Origin: Pseudomonadota bacterium
Lineage (GTDB): Bacteria; Bdellovibrionota_B; Oligoflexia; Oligoflexales; CAIYRB01
Direction of reading: 5' to 3'
DNA length: 64,000 nt
Assembly (NCBI GenBank): GCA_026390435.1
Contig: JAPLFY010000120.1
Coordinates: 22,687 to 86,686 of the forward strand
This document shows, in pieces, positions 18,180 to 27,475 of the stretch. The notes below the pieces were generated by a model. The model did no database searches, was not told the origin of the DNA, and saw only the letters and a program-made list of their open reading frames with translations. The first letter of the stretch is position 1. Every line of letters starts with the position of its first letter. Both the position numbers and the translations under genes were made by a program.

Positions 18180-19496
18180 GTGGGAAAAACAACAAAAAAA
18201 ATACCTCTAAATGCATTTTCTAGAGCTAGTCGCCTTTTGGCCTCGGGCGCCAAAGTCATGGTTCAAGAGGTCGCTAGTCAAATTGCAGGCGGTGATAATA
18301 TTCTCGCGACTCGCCTTAGGCAGACGCAAGAGCTGGTTAGTACTATCGGTCAGCTGAAAGGCGCTGCCATGAAAGCGGGCCAAATGCTCAGTATGGAAGC
18401 CAGCGATTTACTACATCCGGAAATAGTCAAAATCCTACGTCAATTACAAGACGACACAGCTTTCATGCCTATCGATCAGGTTCGACTCATCCTCTCGCGA
18501 CAGCTAGGTCGAGAAAAACTTGGCTACATTGAGGATCTAAGCTTCGAGCCGATTGCTGCAGCGTCGATTGGCCAAGTCCATAGGGCCACAATCGAAGGTC
18601 AGCCGGTCGCAATCAAAATCCAATACCCTGGCGTAGCCAAAAGTATCGATTCAGATCTCGCGGTACTAAAAAAATTGGCAGGCATCGCCATGAAAATTTA
18701 CGGAAAGACCGGCGATGTCGATCCTATCGTTGATGAGATCGCGAAAAGCTTGAAAAAAGAAGTCGACTATCGCTTGGAGGCAACGAACATCGAGCTTTTT
18801 CGCTCACTCGTTACCGACCCTTCTTATATAATTCCCCAAGTTTTTGACAAATATTCTACCGACACCGTACTGACGTTATCGTTTGAGGAAGGGGTCAAGA
18901 TCAATAATTGGATCGCCTCTCAGCCCGCCGCAGCAGAGGTTGAACACTTCGCCTCGCTGGTTCTCAACCTATTAATCGCGGAGATGGTCGAGTATGGCGT
19001 CGTCCAAACCGACCCGAATTTTGCTAATTTCCTCTACCGGCCTCAGGACCGCAAATTGGTACTTTTAGACTTTGGCGCCACAAACATGTATCAGGTCGAG
19101 CTGCGAGAATTGCTGCGAACCCTAACTTTAGCTGCATTTTCTGGTGAAGCCGACCTCGTGTTGAAAGAAATCATTAAGGCGGGTTACCTCCATCCGAACG
19201 AATCCGCAGAAGTCATGAGTCAGATGAAGGATCTGCTCGCGCTGATCGGCCAGCTCGCTGAGGAAAGCGCCCAACCCTTCCCCTTTCGCAACGACCCTTG
19301 GCTTAATCAGATCCGAACCATGGGACAGTCCCTGGCCGAGTCAGTCGAATTCACCCTACCGCCAAAAGATCTGTTATTTCTCGGCCGTAAATTGGGCGGT
19401 ATGTTCCATATGCTAAAGGATTTAAATGCCAAAGTTGATATGATTGCAGTCAAACAACGGTTACATTCAGTGTCTATAAAAGAAACGGGGAAGTAG
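18180..19496 (+). CDS. ABC1/AarF/UbiB-family atypical kinase
   Basis: The protein has 438 residues. Family motifs in order: KxGQ (MKAGQMLS, about residues 64-71), the Ala-rich loop AAASIGQVH (about 122-130), VAIKIQYPG with the ATP-binding lysine, EVDYRLEA, VQTDPNFANF as the catalytic loop, and LLDFGA as the metal-binding DFG. UbiB relatives support ubiquinone synthesis or lipid handling as ATPases. It opens a co-directional run with two ArsA-like ATPases, an alpha/beta hydrolase and a SpoIIE phosphatase, and no ubiquinone gene is nearby, so a different role is possible. The start is GTG at 18180 behind AAGAAAG. No C-terminal membrane helix is obvious. Confidence 0.9.
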   Translation: MGKTTKKIPLNAFSRASRLLASGAKVMVQEVASQIAGGDNILATRLRQTQELVSTIGQLKGAAMKAGQMLSMEASDLLHPEIVKILRQLQDDTAFMPIDQVRLILSRQLGREKLGYIEDLSFEPIAAASIGQVHRATIEGQPVAIKIQYPGVAKSIDSDLAVLKKLAGIAMKIYGKTGDVDPIVDEIAKSLKKEVDYRLEATNIELFRSLVTDPSYIIPQVFDKYSTDTVLTLSFEEGVKINNWIASQPAAAEVEHFASLVLNLLIAEMVEYGVVQTDPNFANFLYRPQDRKLVLLDFGATNMYQVELRELLRTLTLAAFSGEADLVLKEIIKAGYLHPNESAEVMSQMKDLLALIGQLAEESAQPFPFRNDPWLNQIRTMGQSLAESVEFTLPPKDLLFLGRKLGGMFHMLKDLNAKVDMIAVKQRLHSVSIKETGK

Positions 19497-19535
19497 TAAG
19501 CCTGACTTTAAGAGGAGTCAGAGGAGGCAGAGCAA

Positions 19536-20483
19536 TTGGATCCCTCAGATTTGATGCACATCTATAAAGATATCTTCGCTAAGAAGCTGGTCCTCATCAC
19601 GGGCAAAGGCGGTATTGGCAAGTCTCTGATTGCAGCAGCTCTGGGCCAGTTCCTGGCAGAGGCAGGGAAGAACGTGCTTATCGTTCAAAACGCCAGCTTA
19701 GATCAGATCTCCCCCCTTTTCGGCTTAGCACCAGGCTACGATGACGCCGTGCGAGTGCAGCCAGGTTTAGATGTCCTAAATATCGATGCCATCGCCAACT
19801 TCCGTGATTATATTGTCGAACACCTCGGACAAAAGCGGCTCTATAAAACGGTATTCAGCAATCGCACCGTTAAGGGCCTTATTAATGCCATGCCCGGCTG
19901 GGCTGACGTAATGCTGCTCGGTCGCCTCCTGTTCGAGACCGAGCTCCGCCCCCGACATGACTACGTCATTTTTGATGGGCCAGCATCAGGGCATTTTTTA
20001 AACCTCATGACCACTCCAGACTCGGTGCTGTCAATGTCATTTGGGGGGCCGCTGGCGAAGGAAACTCAGCGCGTCAAAGACTTCTTGAGCGACCAAGCTA
20101 AGTGCACGATGCTATACGTTGGAGTTCCGGAAGAGTTGGTGGTTAGCGAGTGTCTAGATTTTCTACCACGCCTCCTAAAGGTATCGCCCGTCTCCGTGGG
20201 GGGCGTGATCATGAACCGAACACCCCCACCGATAAGACTCGGCCAAAATCTCGACGCCCAACTGAGGCCTGCTGAAACCTACGCTGTGCGACATAGCGAT
20301 GCTGCGGAAGAGGCTCTAGCCATGCTAGCGGCCGATCTTCGTAGTGAGAAAGGCTCCTTAGATTCCATACCGATGTGGGCGCTCGCTGATTTTGGTTTTA
20401 TTAAGGAACCTCTGCCGACTGGTTTTGGACGACAGTTTTTAACCCCGCTTCGCCGCATCGATCGCGTGGGGGCGTCTTCATGA
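19536..20483 (+). CDS. ArsA/Get3-like ATPase A
   Basis: The protein has 315 residues and belongs to the SIMIBI P-loop ATPases. The deviant Walker A is GKGGIGKS (about residues 23-30) and keeps the signature lysine that reaches across the dimer. The switch I position where ArsA and Get3 have DPA reads NASLDQ instead, so the hydrolytic Asp motif is missing. FDGPASGH stands where relatives have DTAPTGH. Start TTG at 19536 has a perfect GAGGAGG site eight bases upstream. The gene overlaps the next by 4 bp (ATGA). No arsenic genes are near; together with the partner it may form a heterodimer. Confidence 0.87.
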   Translation: MDPSDLMHIYKDIFAKKLVLITGKGGIGKSLIAAALGQFLAEAGKNVLIVQNASLDQISPLFGLAPGYDDAVRVQPGLDVLNIDAIANFRDYIVEHLGQKRLYKTVFSNRTVKGLINAMPGWADVMLLGRLLFETELRPRHDYVIFDGPASGHFLNLMTTPDSVLSMSFGGPLAKETQRVKDFLSDQAKCTMLYVGVPEELVVSECLDFLPRLLKVSPVSVGGVIMNRTPPPIRLGQNLDAQLRPAETYAVRHSDAAEEALAMLAADLRSEKGSLDSIPMWALADFGFIKEPLPTGFGRQFLTPLRRIDRVGASS

Positions 20484-21538
20484 TCGAAAACAAAGACCTC
20501 ATCTGCAATAGTAAAGTAATCGTCATGCTTGGCGCAGGTGGCGTCGGGAAAACGACATCAGCGATAGTCATAGCACTGGCTGCAGCGAAACTAGGCAAGC
20601 GCGTGGCGCTACTTAGTATCGATCCCGCCAAGCGATTAGCAGCGGCCCTCGGGATACCACTGAGCAATGATCTAGCTACCCTTTCGATCCCACAAGAATA
20701 CGGGATTACCGGATCTGTTGCTGCGGCTATGCTCGATCAAAAAGCTGTATTCGACCAAATGGTAGATAGGCACGCCCCAACGCGAGATGCCGCTATAAGA
20801 ATTAAAGCGAATTCCATATACCGTGCCGCCTCAACCAACTTGGGTGGTCCACTCGAATATATGGCCCTTGCAAAGCTGCAAGATCTTTCTGCGGACGCGC
20901 GCTATGACTTAGTGGTCCTTGATACGCCACCAGACACTCATGCACTGGATTTTCTCGCACGTCCAAATGTACTAGATGGGTTCATGGAAACCAAAGTCAT
21001 GAACTGGCTAGTGCGACCCTTCCTCGTCGCCGGCCGCCTGGGACTTGGCAAATTACTTTCAGCGAGCGAACGCCTTATGGGCGGCATGGCAAGAGTATCT
21101 GGAGTCGAACCTCTACGACTTTTTGCTGAATTTTTGGTCTTGATGCAGGACGTGATCGAAGGCTTCCACAAATCAGGCGAAGCAACTGCTGAACTTCTGC
21201 AACGACCCAGCACCAGGTTTATCTTGGTCAGCATTCCAACGCACACAGCGCGGCGTTCGGTCGAGAATATTACTAAACAACTTCGTGAACTCAGTTATAA
21301 GCCGGAACTGCTGTTGGTCAACAGATGCCTTCCTGAAGCAGTGACTGCAGATCTCCTCAGCCGAGAGCAAGATCACCAATTAGCTACCTATGTCCTAAAG
21401 GCTAATGGGCAGAGGGAAGTGATCGAAAAGCTCGTGTCTATGGCACCCAACATCTGGCAGCTCCCAGAGCGCGAGCATGATCCGGGTGATCTCGCTGGAT
21501 TGATGGACCTAGTAGCCGCCCTAAGCCATCAAAAATAA
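20480..21538 (+). CDS. ArsA/Get3-like ATPase B
   Basis: The protein has 352 residues and is coupled to the preceding gene by an ATGA overlap. Its Walker A is GAGGVGKT, so the signature lysine is replaced by Ala, but switch I has an intact DPAKRL and switch II reads DTPPDTHALDF. The pattern is the mirror image of the partner, which has the lysine and lacks DPA. Large insertions rich in L, G and M (about 160-215) could form a hydrophobic client-binding face as in Get3. Paired genes of this type occur in Bdellovibrio and Myxococcus relatives; their clients are not known to me. Confidence 0.87.
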   Translation: MIENKDLICNSKVIVMLGAGGVGKTTSAIVIALAAAKLGKRVALLSIDPAKRLAAALGIPLSNDLATLSIPQEYGITGSVAAAMLDQKAVFDQMVDRHAPTRDAAIRIKANSIYRAASTNLGGPLEYMALAKLQDLSADARYDLVVLDTPPDTHALDFLARPNVLDGFMETKVMNWLVRPFLVAGRLGLGKLLSASERLMGGMARVSGVEPLRLFAEFLVLMQDVIEGFHKSGEATAELLQRPSTRFILVSIPTHTARRSVENITKQLRELSYKPELLLVNRCLPEAVTADLLSREQDHQLATYVLKANGQREVIEKLVSMAPNIWQLPEREHDPGDLAGLMDLVAALSHQK

Positions 21539-21645
21539 AAGACATTATTGCCAGCCATAGCATTTTTGCCACATCTGTTCTCAAGAGTTGGGCAGAAATT
21601 GCCGATGCGCCCCTTGGAACGCAGGGACTTACCGGGGAGGCAACG

Positions 21646-22524
21646 ATGGCTAAGGCACCGCTCATGGAAAAGGCATTGGGGAAACTCCTCAATCTGTCCG
21701 GATTCGAAAGCCGAGTTGTTGGCGCTAAGCATAGAAGGCTACACGTATTCGTCGGTGAAGGCTCCGGATCGCTGCCACCGATCATGTTAGTCCATGGCAT
21801 CGGTGCCAGTGCCTCATCTTTCGGACCCCTGATGCACTTGCTTCGCTCCTCGTTTAGCAAAATTATTGTCCCTGATTTCCCCGGTCACGGTCAGTCCGCG
21901 CCGATTCCCAATCTAAAGGGACATGAACAATTGTTTTCCGAGACTTGTGCGTCCTTAACCGAGTTTATTCGTGAACCGATTTATTTATTCGGCAATTCCA
22001 TGGGTGGCGCCTTTTCGGTCTACTGGGCCGAACACTATAGGGAACTCACGCGGGGCCTTGTGCTTTGTTCGCCAGCGGGAGCCCCTATGGACAAGCGAGA
22101 ACTTGACGCGTTTCGCTCACAGTTCGACTTAAGCACGCTGGCTAAAGCTAGGAACTTTGCCGGCAAGTTAACTCATACTATGCCGGCTCCCGCTGCCTGG
22201 TTATTGGCGCTCAGCCTGCGCGAGGTTTTTGCGACAAAAACCGTACGCACCCTCCTCGCAAACCTAACCCCTGGCGATGGCTTACACCCTGACGAATTAG
22301 CCCGCCTAGATATGCCCGTCATGTTTCTCTGGGGCAAATCGGAACATTTAATGCCAGAGGCACACTTTAATTATTTTGCCGCCCATTTACCCGGCCACGT
22401 CTACATCACTAGGCCGGAACGATTTGGGCATTGTCCCCAGCTAGATCGCCCAGCAGAGTTAGCACGGTACATCGTAGACTTTAGCTCAAATGCCACACAA
22501 GCCAAAGTTCGTGGAGCTGCATAG
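21646..22524 (+). CDS. Alpha/beta-fold hydrolase
   Basis: The protein has 292 residues with no signal peptide, so it is cytosolic. HGIGASA is the oxyanion loop, GNSMGG (about residue 116) the nucleophile elbow, and GHCPQLDRP near the C-terminus gives the catalytic histidine; the acid probably lies near WGKSEHL, where Glu would replace the common Asp. ATG at 21646 follows GGGGAGG. It sits 107 bp after the second ArsA-like gene in the same direction and runs into the phosphatase gene. The substrate is unknown; a lipid or acyl ester would fit the neighbouring ABC1 kinase. Confidence 0.85.
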   Translation: MAKAPLMEKALGKLLNLSGFESRVVGAKHRRLHVFVGEGSGSLPPIMLVHGIGASASSFGPLMHLLRSSFSKIIVPDFPGHGQSAPIPNLKGHEQLFSETCASLTEFIREPIYLFGNSMGGAFSVYWAEHYRELTRGLVLCSPAGAPMDKRELDAFRSQFDLSTLAKARNFAGKLTHTMPAPAAWLLALSLREVFATKTVRTLLANLTPGDGLHPDELARLDMPVMFLWGKSEHLMPEAHFNYFAAHLPGHVYITRPERFGHCPQLDRPAELARYIVDFSSNATQAKVRGAA

Positions 22525-22561
22525 GCGCAACTTCAAAGGACGTATAGTTCCCATAGAAAAC

Positions 22562-23941
22562 ATGTTTAAAAAAATCAAAATAAAACTAGAAAATAAACTA
22601 GCTCGACTGTACCCATCCAAGGATAGTGGAGAATCTGCAATCGATCGTTACATGGTTAATTGGAACGGGCGTTACCGCAGCGCTTTAAACCCGACCTTTT
22701 ACCGCATCACATCTTTAGTCCTACTCTTACCGGTTATTTCGCTTTATTTCCTGAGCCCCGCATCGGCACGGACATCTTTAGTTTTAACATATCTTTTGAT
22801 GATATCGCAGGTGCTCTATCTTGGCATGCGCAGCAGATCCCGCTCTAATACCACCCTGACTATCTATATCCTAGTTAGTCAGTTCGCTTTGATCGGTCAC
22901 GCCGTGTCATTTCGCTTAATCATGAACGGATCTTTAGATCTTGAAAACAGCATGATTATCTGCGCCATGTACACCACTATGGGATTCTTATTTATTATTC
23001 TCGCTCCGGTGTATAACGGCCTAGCTCTTGCCCTTGCTATGGAACACTTGGCATTGGCCTACTTTTCTTGGGGACCTAGCCATCCAGACAGCCGCACTTT
23101 ATCGTGGATGTTGATCCTCTTATCATTCGATTCTTTTGCTGTTGGGTTTCACATCCTGAATTATCAAAGGATGCGACGCCATGCTGCTTTAGAACTGTCC
23201 GCGCACGAACTCCAAATTCAAAACGAACGCTTGAGAGTCGAGTCAATTGAAAAAGACATGCGCCTGGCTCAGCAAATTCAGGATTCGCTATCCCCGAAGT
23301 CCGACACGATCAGCTCGGGACGCACTACGGTAAGGTTCTTTCATCGTAGATACGACATACTCGGCGGCGATTGGATGGGCGCCCGCATGCTCACTAATGG
23401 TGACTTAGTTTTGGCTGTAGCCGATGTCTCAGGCAAGGGAATTGCGGCATCAATCGTCGCGCAAGCCATTCACACCTTATGGGTGCAAGCACTGGTGCAG
23501 GAGGCATTTGACGCAGAAAAATGGCTCAATGATGTGAATAATACTTTAATTATGATGGGACACACTGAGCTTCATACGGCAACTATTGGGCTGGCGATCC
23601 TCACCGAACACCGCGTTACTTATTATTCTTGCGGACATGTGCCGCTTTTCTTGATGAAGAAAACCAATAACACTACTGAATATGTACCACTTTTATCTCG
23701 GGGAAATCTGGTCGGTTTTACGAATGAGCTCGACCTCAAACCATTGTCCGCTGCATGGGACCAGGACGGCACTGATTCTATCCTACTAGGTACGGACGGC
23801 ATCTTTGACCGTGGTGCAAGGACTAAGATTGCAAAGATAAACGATTTGCTCAAAGCCATTGAGGCATGTGGGTCGGCTGCGCTTAACAATGATGATGTTC
23901 GCGACGATAAGTTACTGATTTGGGTCAAGCGAGCTGCGTGA
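22562..23941 (+). CDS. Membrane-anchored SpoIIE/RsbU-type protein phosphatase
   Basis: The protein has about 459 residues. The N-terminal half has some six hydrophobic segments (about 45-210 of the longer frame); a short coiled coil (AHELQIQNERLRVESIEKD) then leads to a PP2C-like SpoIIE domain. Its metal-binding acidic motifs are GGDWMGAR, VADVSGKG and LGTDGIFD. Such enzymes dephosphorylate anti-anti-sigma factors in stress signalling, but no STAS or HPK partner is in the window. The open frame starts at an ATG at 22490, overlapping the hydrolase by 35 bp; ATG at 22562 is equally possible and neither has a strong ribosome site. Confidence 0.85.
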   Translation: MFKKIKIKLENKLARLYPSKDSGESAIDRYMVNWNGRYRSALNPTFYRITSLVLLLPVISLYFLSPASARTSLVLTYLLMISQVLYLGMRSRSRSNTTLTIYILVSQFALIGHAVSFRLIMNGSLDLENSMIICAMYTTMGFLFIILAPVYNGLALALAMEHLALAYFSWGPSHPDSRTLSWMLILLSFDSFAVGFHILNYQRMRRHAALELSAHELQIQNERLRVESIEKDMRLAQQIQDSLSPKSDTISSGRTTVRFFHRRYDILGGDWMGARMLTNGDLVLAVADVSGKGIAASIVAQAIHTLWVQALVQEAFDAEKWLNDVNNTLIMMGHTELHTATIGLAILTEHRVTYYSCGHVPLFLMKKTNNTTEYVPLLSRGNLVGFTNELDLKPLSAAWDQDGTDSILLGTDGIFDRGARTKIAKINDLLKAIEACGSAALNNDDVRDDKLLIWVKRAA

Positions 23942-23942
23942 T

Positions 23943-25157
23943 CTAAACTGCAATGTCTCTGCGTCCACTCGTCTCGGGCCTATCACCCCAGGTCTTATTG
24001 ATCAGATCCGCAGCTAAACCCAAGACATCCTTACTAACCCCACCGCTTATTTTTAGACTTAAACCACAATATTCTGATAGACAGAGCGCTGCTAAATCGA
24101 ACGCTTTCTGTCTGACCAAACAGCGGGACGCAGCTAACCAAACAAGCAATTCTTGGTTCAGACTGGGTAGCTGTGAACAAGATTCTAGACGCTTAGTTAG
24201 ACGCTCAAAGCGGAGCTCTCTTGGCGTCTCTGAGTCATACGCCTCCTCCAAAGACTGCGCTATTTTAAATAGGCGTCCATCATCACCCATATCTAGGTCA
24301 CCACGAGCAAGACTGCGAACTTTCATAACTCTGGCCATATCCTCGACAGTCACGATTCCTTTAGCCCATAGACCAGCTTCGAGAATATACCGCGATTCGT
24401 AGTGTGTTCCGCCACGCTTGATGCATTTATGCAATTTTTCAAAAGATCCAAGAGTGCTAGTATCTAAACAGGCATCTTCCCAGATCAGGCGATTTGCTAA
24501 TTTTGAATTAGCCGAGTATTCAGTTTTAAATTTATCAATAAGGTCTCGCGCCTGAATAAAATTACCCGACAACCTTTCTGCCCGAATCACAGAGATTCGA
24601 GCAATCCCCTTGTGCTTGTTCTCTGGGTCACTATCTAAAGCTGCCTGGAAATATTTTTTTGCGAGTGCCATATGCCCGAGACGCAGCATACGGTTGCCCA
24701 ACGCAAGATTATGTTTGGCAAACGTTTCTGGTTGCGAATTACGAGCATTTGACACAGCGGTCTGTTGTATTCTGACGGCTGCCCATGAACGACCGTCCTG
24801 CTGATTGATCTGACTGATAATTAGATTTAGCTCAGCATGTAAGAAGGATAGTCGCGAGGATAGAGGATCAATGTTACCTAACCGCAAAATGTCACGTGCG
24901 TGGGATGTGGTGTCTGCAACTTCCTTTGGAGACAAATCACCGTGACGATAATAATATAGCAAATGTAAAACATAAAAAAATCGCCGAATCTGGCTTCCCA
25001 CGTCCAAACGGTCGGAAAGTAGATGGAGATTTTTCTGGATAGCATCCCTACGCCCAGATCGACCAGTCGCCGCCTCTACTTCGGCTAATTGGCTGTCAAT
25101 CGCTGCGCTTTCGGCCATAACCGTGCGGATTTGCCATTTAACCTTCGATCCAATCAT
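23943..25157 (-). CDS. TPR-like helical repeat protein
   Basis: The protein has 404 residues, is almost entirely alpha-helical and has no signal. The segment NLALGNRMLRLGHMALAKKYFQAALDSDPENK (about 150-180, quoted in part here only as its closing YFQAALDSDP) is a TPR unit, and similar helix pairs precede and follow it. It is convergent with the SpoIIE phosphatase, one base apart, so transcription of each could affect the other. TPR proteins are usually adaptors. It may be a partner of the phosphatase, but there is no direct evidence. Confidence 0.6.
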   Translation of the reverse strand: MIGSKVKWQIRTVMAESAAIDSQLAEVEAATGRSGRRDAIQKNLHLLSDRLDVGSQIRRFFYVLHLLYYYRHGDLSPKEVADTTSHARDILRLGNIDPLSSRLSFLHAELNLIISQINQQDGRSWAAVRIQQTAVSNARNSQPETFAKHNLALGNRMLRLGHMALAKKYFQAALDSDPENKHKGIARISVIRAERLSGNFIQARDLIDKFKTEYSANSKLANRLIWEDACLDTSTLGSFEKLHKCIKRGGTHYESRYILEAGLWAKGIVTVEDMARVMKVRSLARGDLDMGDDGRLFKIAQSLEEAYDSETPRELRFERLTKRLESCSQLPSLNQELLVWLAASRCLVRQKAFDLAALCLSEYCGLSLKISGGVSKDVLGLAADLINKTWGDRPETSGRRDIAV

Positions 25158-25350
25158 GTAAAGCCTCTAAATGGACGACTCGTTGTTATTAACCGAAAGC
25201 ATCTGTGATGTGACCTTTATCGGACATTCTGGGTCAAAACTTTAGAGGAAACTTCAATTTAAAAAATATTCCGAACAAAATTTTGGCTGATTTATCAACC
25301 GAATGAATTAATCCATACGGAAAATTGATGTTCACAAAACTAAAGCTCAA

Positions 25351-25377
25351 TAAAAACCACGCCGCCTTGGGGGCGAC
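25351..25377 (-). terminator. Hairpin terminator after the third CxxCH lipoprotein gene
   Basis: GTCGCC and GGCGGC (minus-strand reading) pair with one G-U around a 5-base loop, followed by a T-rich tail (GGTTTTTATT). It lies about 60 bp after the stop codon at 25439. Confidence 0.7.
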
Positions 25378-25438
25378 ATTGTCCATGTCTGGACTCAAGT
25401 AACCGATATTAAAGACGAACCACTTCCCAACTCATCGA

Positions 25439-26716
25439 TCACTTTAGATTTAAGCCAATAGCCGCGTTGACCGGATCACTTTCGTCCTCCGGTATGCCCA
25501 GTTTCTTGAGCGATTCCAGATAAAGTTGGCGGTCTTGGGCTAGCTGCGCGTCTAAAACAGGTGCCTCAACGTAAAGCTTCTGAACCCAGGCCAATGCATC
25601 TCCGGATAGTCTCGCATTGCTACGAACTTGATCTGTCGCAGGCTTGGTACCCTGGGAATGACAACGCATGCAGCTCACACCGGCAATGACTTTACCCTGC
25701 GCGTTACCTGGAACCTCGTTGATACGAACTCCAGTAGCTCCCGTAATGAAAAATCCGATCATTCCATTCGGCAATGTAAAAAGATATTCGCTACCATCGC
25801 TAACAAAAGCTAGCCCCGGAAAAGGCACGGGGGCGCTTCCTCCGCTACCAGCATTTCCACCTAGAATCGATGCCAACAAATTATTGTTTGATGCTGCACC
25901 TGGGCCCAGTGGAAAAGAGAATATATTGCGATTTCCGGTTTTAGATCCGAATTCAAAACTCCGCCATAAAAAGCCGTTGCGAGTTTTGTGATACTCAATG
26001 ACTCGATGATTAGTCGACACCAAAGACTTACTGAAACCAGCCCGCTTGACCCTTCCAGCGCTGATATCGGCATCAAATGAAATACCGAGACGAGCAGCCA
26101 ACTTCGCCGCATTTTCAGGTGCATTTCCAAGCTGATAATACAGTGGTGGACTACTCGCATTACGAACGAACCATTCCGCTCGAATCATCGGCTTTTGGCT
26201 CCCAGTCCGCTGCTTGAGAACCTCAAGCCCTGGGACTCCAGTGCCCGCGTCTGGATGGGAGGCAACAAGAGTGTCCCATGTCGCTTTGGTCCAGCCGAAT
26301 TCCGAAAGTCGAATTTTCAGCACAGCGTTGCCCGGGTCTATGGCCGTCACCATTCCTAGGCTAGGCTGCCATGAAAGGCTATTCATTAATTTAGTAGTTG
26401 CCTTTCGCAGCGTCTCGAGATTTTCACTTGAAATACCGTTCGACTGCAAGAAAGCGAGGCTAAAGTAACGCACATCGGCCGCGGCCGGATCACTTGCTGC
26501 ATCTTCAGCAGCAAGGTCGAATGCTCCATCTTCTGAAACGGGAGTTACCGGTCGTAAATTACCAGCTTTATCAGATTTAGATTCGTTGGGTTGTTTAGTG
26601 GATGACTTAACCGTTCCAATCGAAGGGGCCGTCGGGCCGGAAGGGCCACCGCAGCCCATGCATGCTGCGGTGACTAAAATGATGTTTATGAATAAGGCTA
26701 TTTGCATGGGATTCAA
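25439..26716 (-). CDS. Lipoprotein with one CxxCH haem motif, paralogue 3 (distant)
   Basis: The protein has 425 residues. Lipobox CMGC puts the lipid on Cys22. The folded part follows the same order as the pair at 14.8-17.7 kb, but with different wording: RYFSLAFLQSNG, MNSLSW, AIDPGNAVLKIRL, RAEWFVRNASSPPLYYQ, WRSFEFGS, NIFSFPLGPG, FTLPNGMIGFF and SCMRCHSQG (Cys349, Cys352, His353). This version is closer to the planctomycete/myxobacterial form I remember. TTG at 26716 is six bases after AGGA and is preferred to the ATG three codons later. It is followed upstream by two other lipoprotein genes in the same direction. Confidence 0.78.
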   Translation of the reverse strand: MNPMQIALFINIILVTAACMGCGGPSGPTAPSIGTVKSSTKQPNESKSDKAGNLRPVTPVSEDGAFDLAAEDAASDPAAADVRYFSLAFLQSNGISSENLETLRKATTKLMNSLSWQPSLGMVTAIDPGNAVLKIRLSEFGWTKATWDTLVASHPDAGTGVPGLEVLKQRTGSQKPMIRAEWFVRNASSPPLYYQLGNAPENAAKLAARLGISFDADISAGRVKRAGFSKSLVSTNHRVIEYHKTRNGFLWRSFEFGSKTGNRNIFSFPLGPGAASNNNLLASILGGNAGSGGSAPVPFPGLAFVSDGSEYLFTLPNGMIGFFITGATGVRINEVPGNAQGKVIAGVSCMRCHSQGTKPATDQVRSNARLSGDALAWVQKLYVEAPVLDAQLAQDRQLYLESLKKLGIPEDESDPVNAAIGLNLK

Positions 26717-26767
26717 ACTATTCCTAAACTTACTGGAAGTTTCTAGGTCAATTCCATCGCTTTAACT

Positions 26768-27406
26768 TTAGCTCTGAGGAACAAACATACAAGACACCAC
26801 ACCACCAACAGTAGCACTCGCTGTAGCCGCTGATGTTAAGCAAGCCGCGTACATAATCGGATTAGCGACTGTTTTGAATGGCTGAGCGTAACTTTGTGTG
26901 CGCTCTGCATTAGTAAATACGATCATGTAACGAGCCTGCCCTAGCTTCTTGGACTGTTGAAACCACTCACAAGTGTTCAGATCGAGGTTAATCAAGCCAA
27001 GACTACCCTGTGACGATGAACCGCCGCCCCAGCCACTCAAGCTGAGTGCCGTAGAACTAGGTGCAACAAAACCGCCCATGATCTTGCCGACCTTCTCGGG
27101 CAATGCGCACCCCGGAGTGGTCCCATCACCTGAACTCGATGGCTCGAATCCGCCTAAAAATGCGGAATCCGCGCTGCCTTTCGCTGCCTCACCATTTGCA
27201 GTCGTGCTTTCTCCAGCAGCACTAGCAGCATCTGTATTCGACTTCGCAACTTTTTCGCCTTGGCTGTCCGTTAGGTTTGCTTTAGCGTCACTTTTAGCTA
27301 CTGAATTGCCCTGCCCACTAAATGCCGACCCACCGCAACCAACTGCAAATGTAACTACTACCGATATTGTGCTAATTAAAACTCGAGCTTTTGAAAAAAC
27401 CTTCAT
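26768..27406 (-). CDS. Lipoprotein of unknown function
   Basis: The protein has 212 residues. Lipobox AVGC puts the lipid on Cys24. A Ser/Ala/Gly/Lys linker of about 70 residues is followed by a domain of about 125 residues containing four cysteines (GCALPEKVG, NTCEWF, YAACLTSA and VSCMFVPQS). ATG at 27406 has GGGGAG eight bases upstream. It lies 51 bp before the CxxCH lipoprotein gene in the same direction, so they may be one transcript. I recognise no family. Confidence 0.65.
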   Translation of the reverse strand: MKVFSKARVLISTISVVVTFAVGCGGSAFSGQGNSVAKSDAKANLTDSQGEKVAKSNTDAASAAGESTTANGEAAKGSADSAFLGGFEPSSSGDGTTPGCALPEKVGKIMGGFVAPSSTALSLSGWGGGSSSQGSLGLINLDLNTCEWFQQSKKLGQARYMIVFTNAERTQSYAQPFKTVANPIMYAACLTSAATASATVGGVVSCMFVPQS

Positions 27407-27475
27407 AAAAATACTCCCCAATACTATTTGATTTATATGCCCGCCCGCACCTACACTTACTTATTCTTTAATTTT

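Noticed and set aside
19536..21538. Arsenite export operon
   Set aside because: The two ATPases are ArsA-like, but there is no ArsB, ArsC, ArsR or ArsD, and the sequences are of the Get3/ArsA-like uncharacterised branch.
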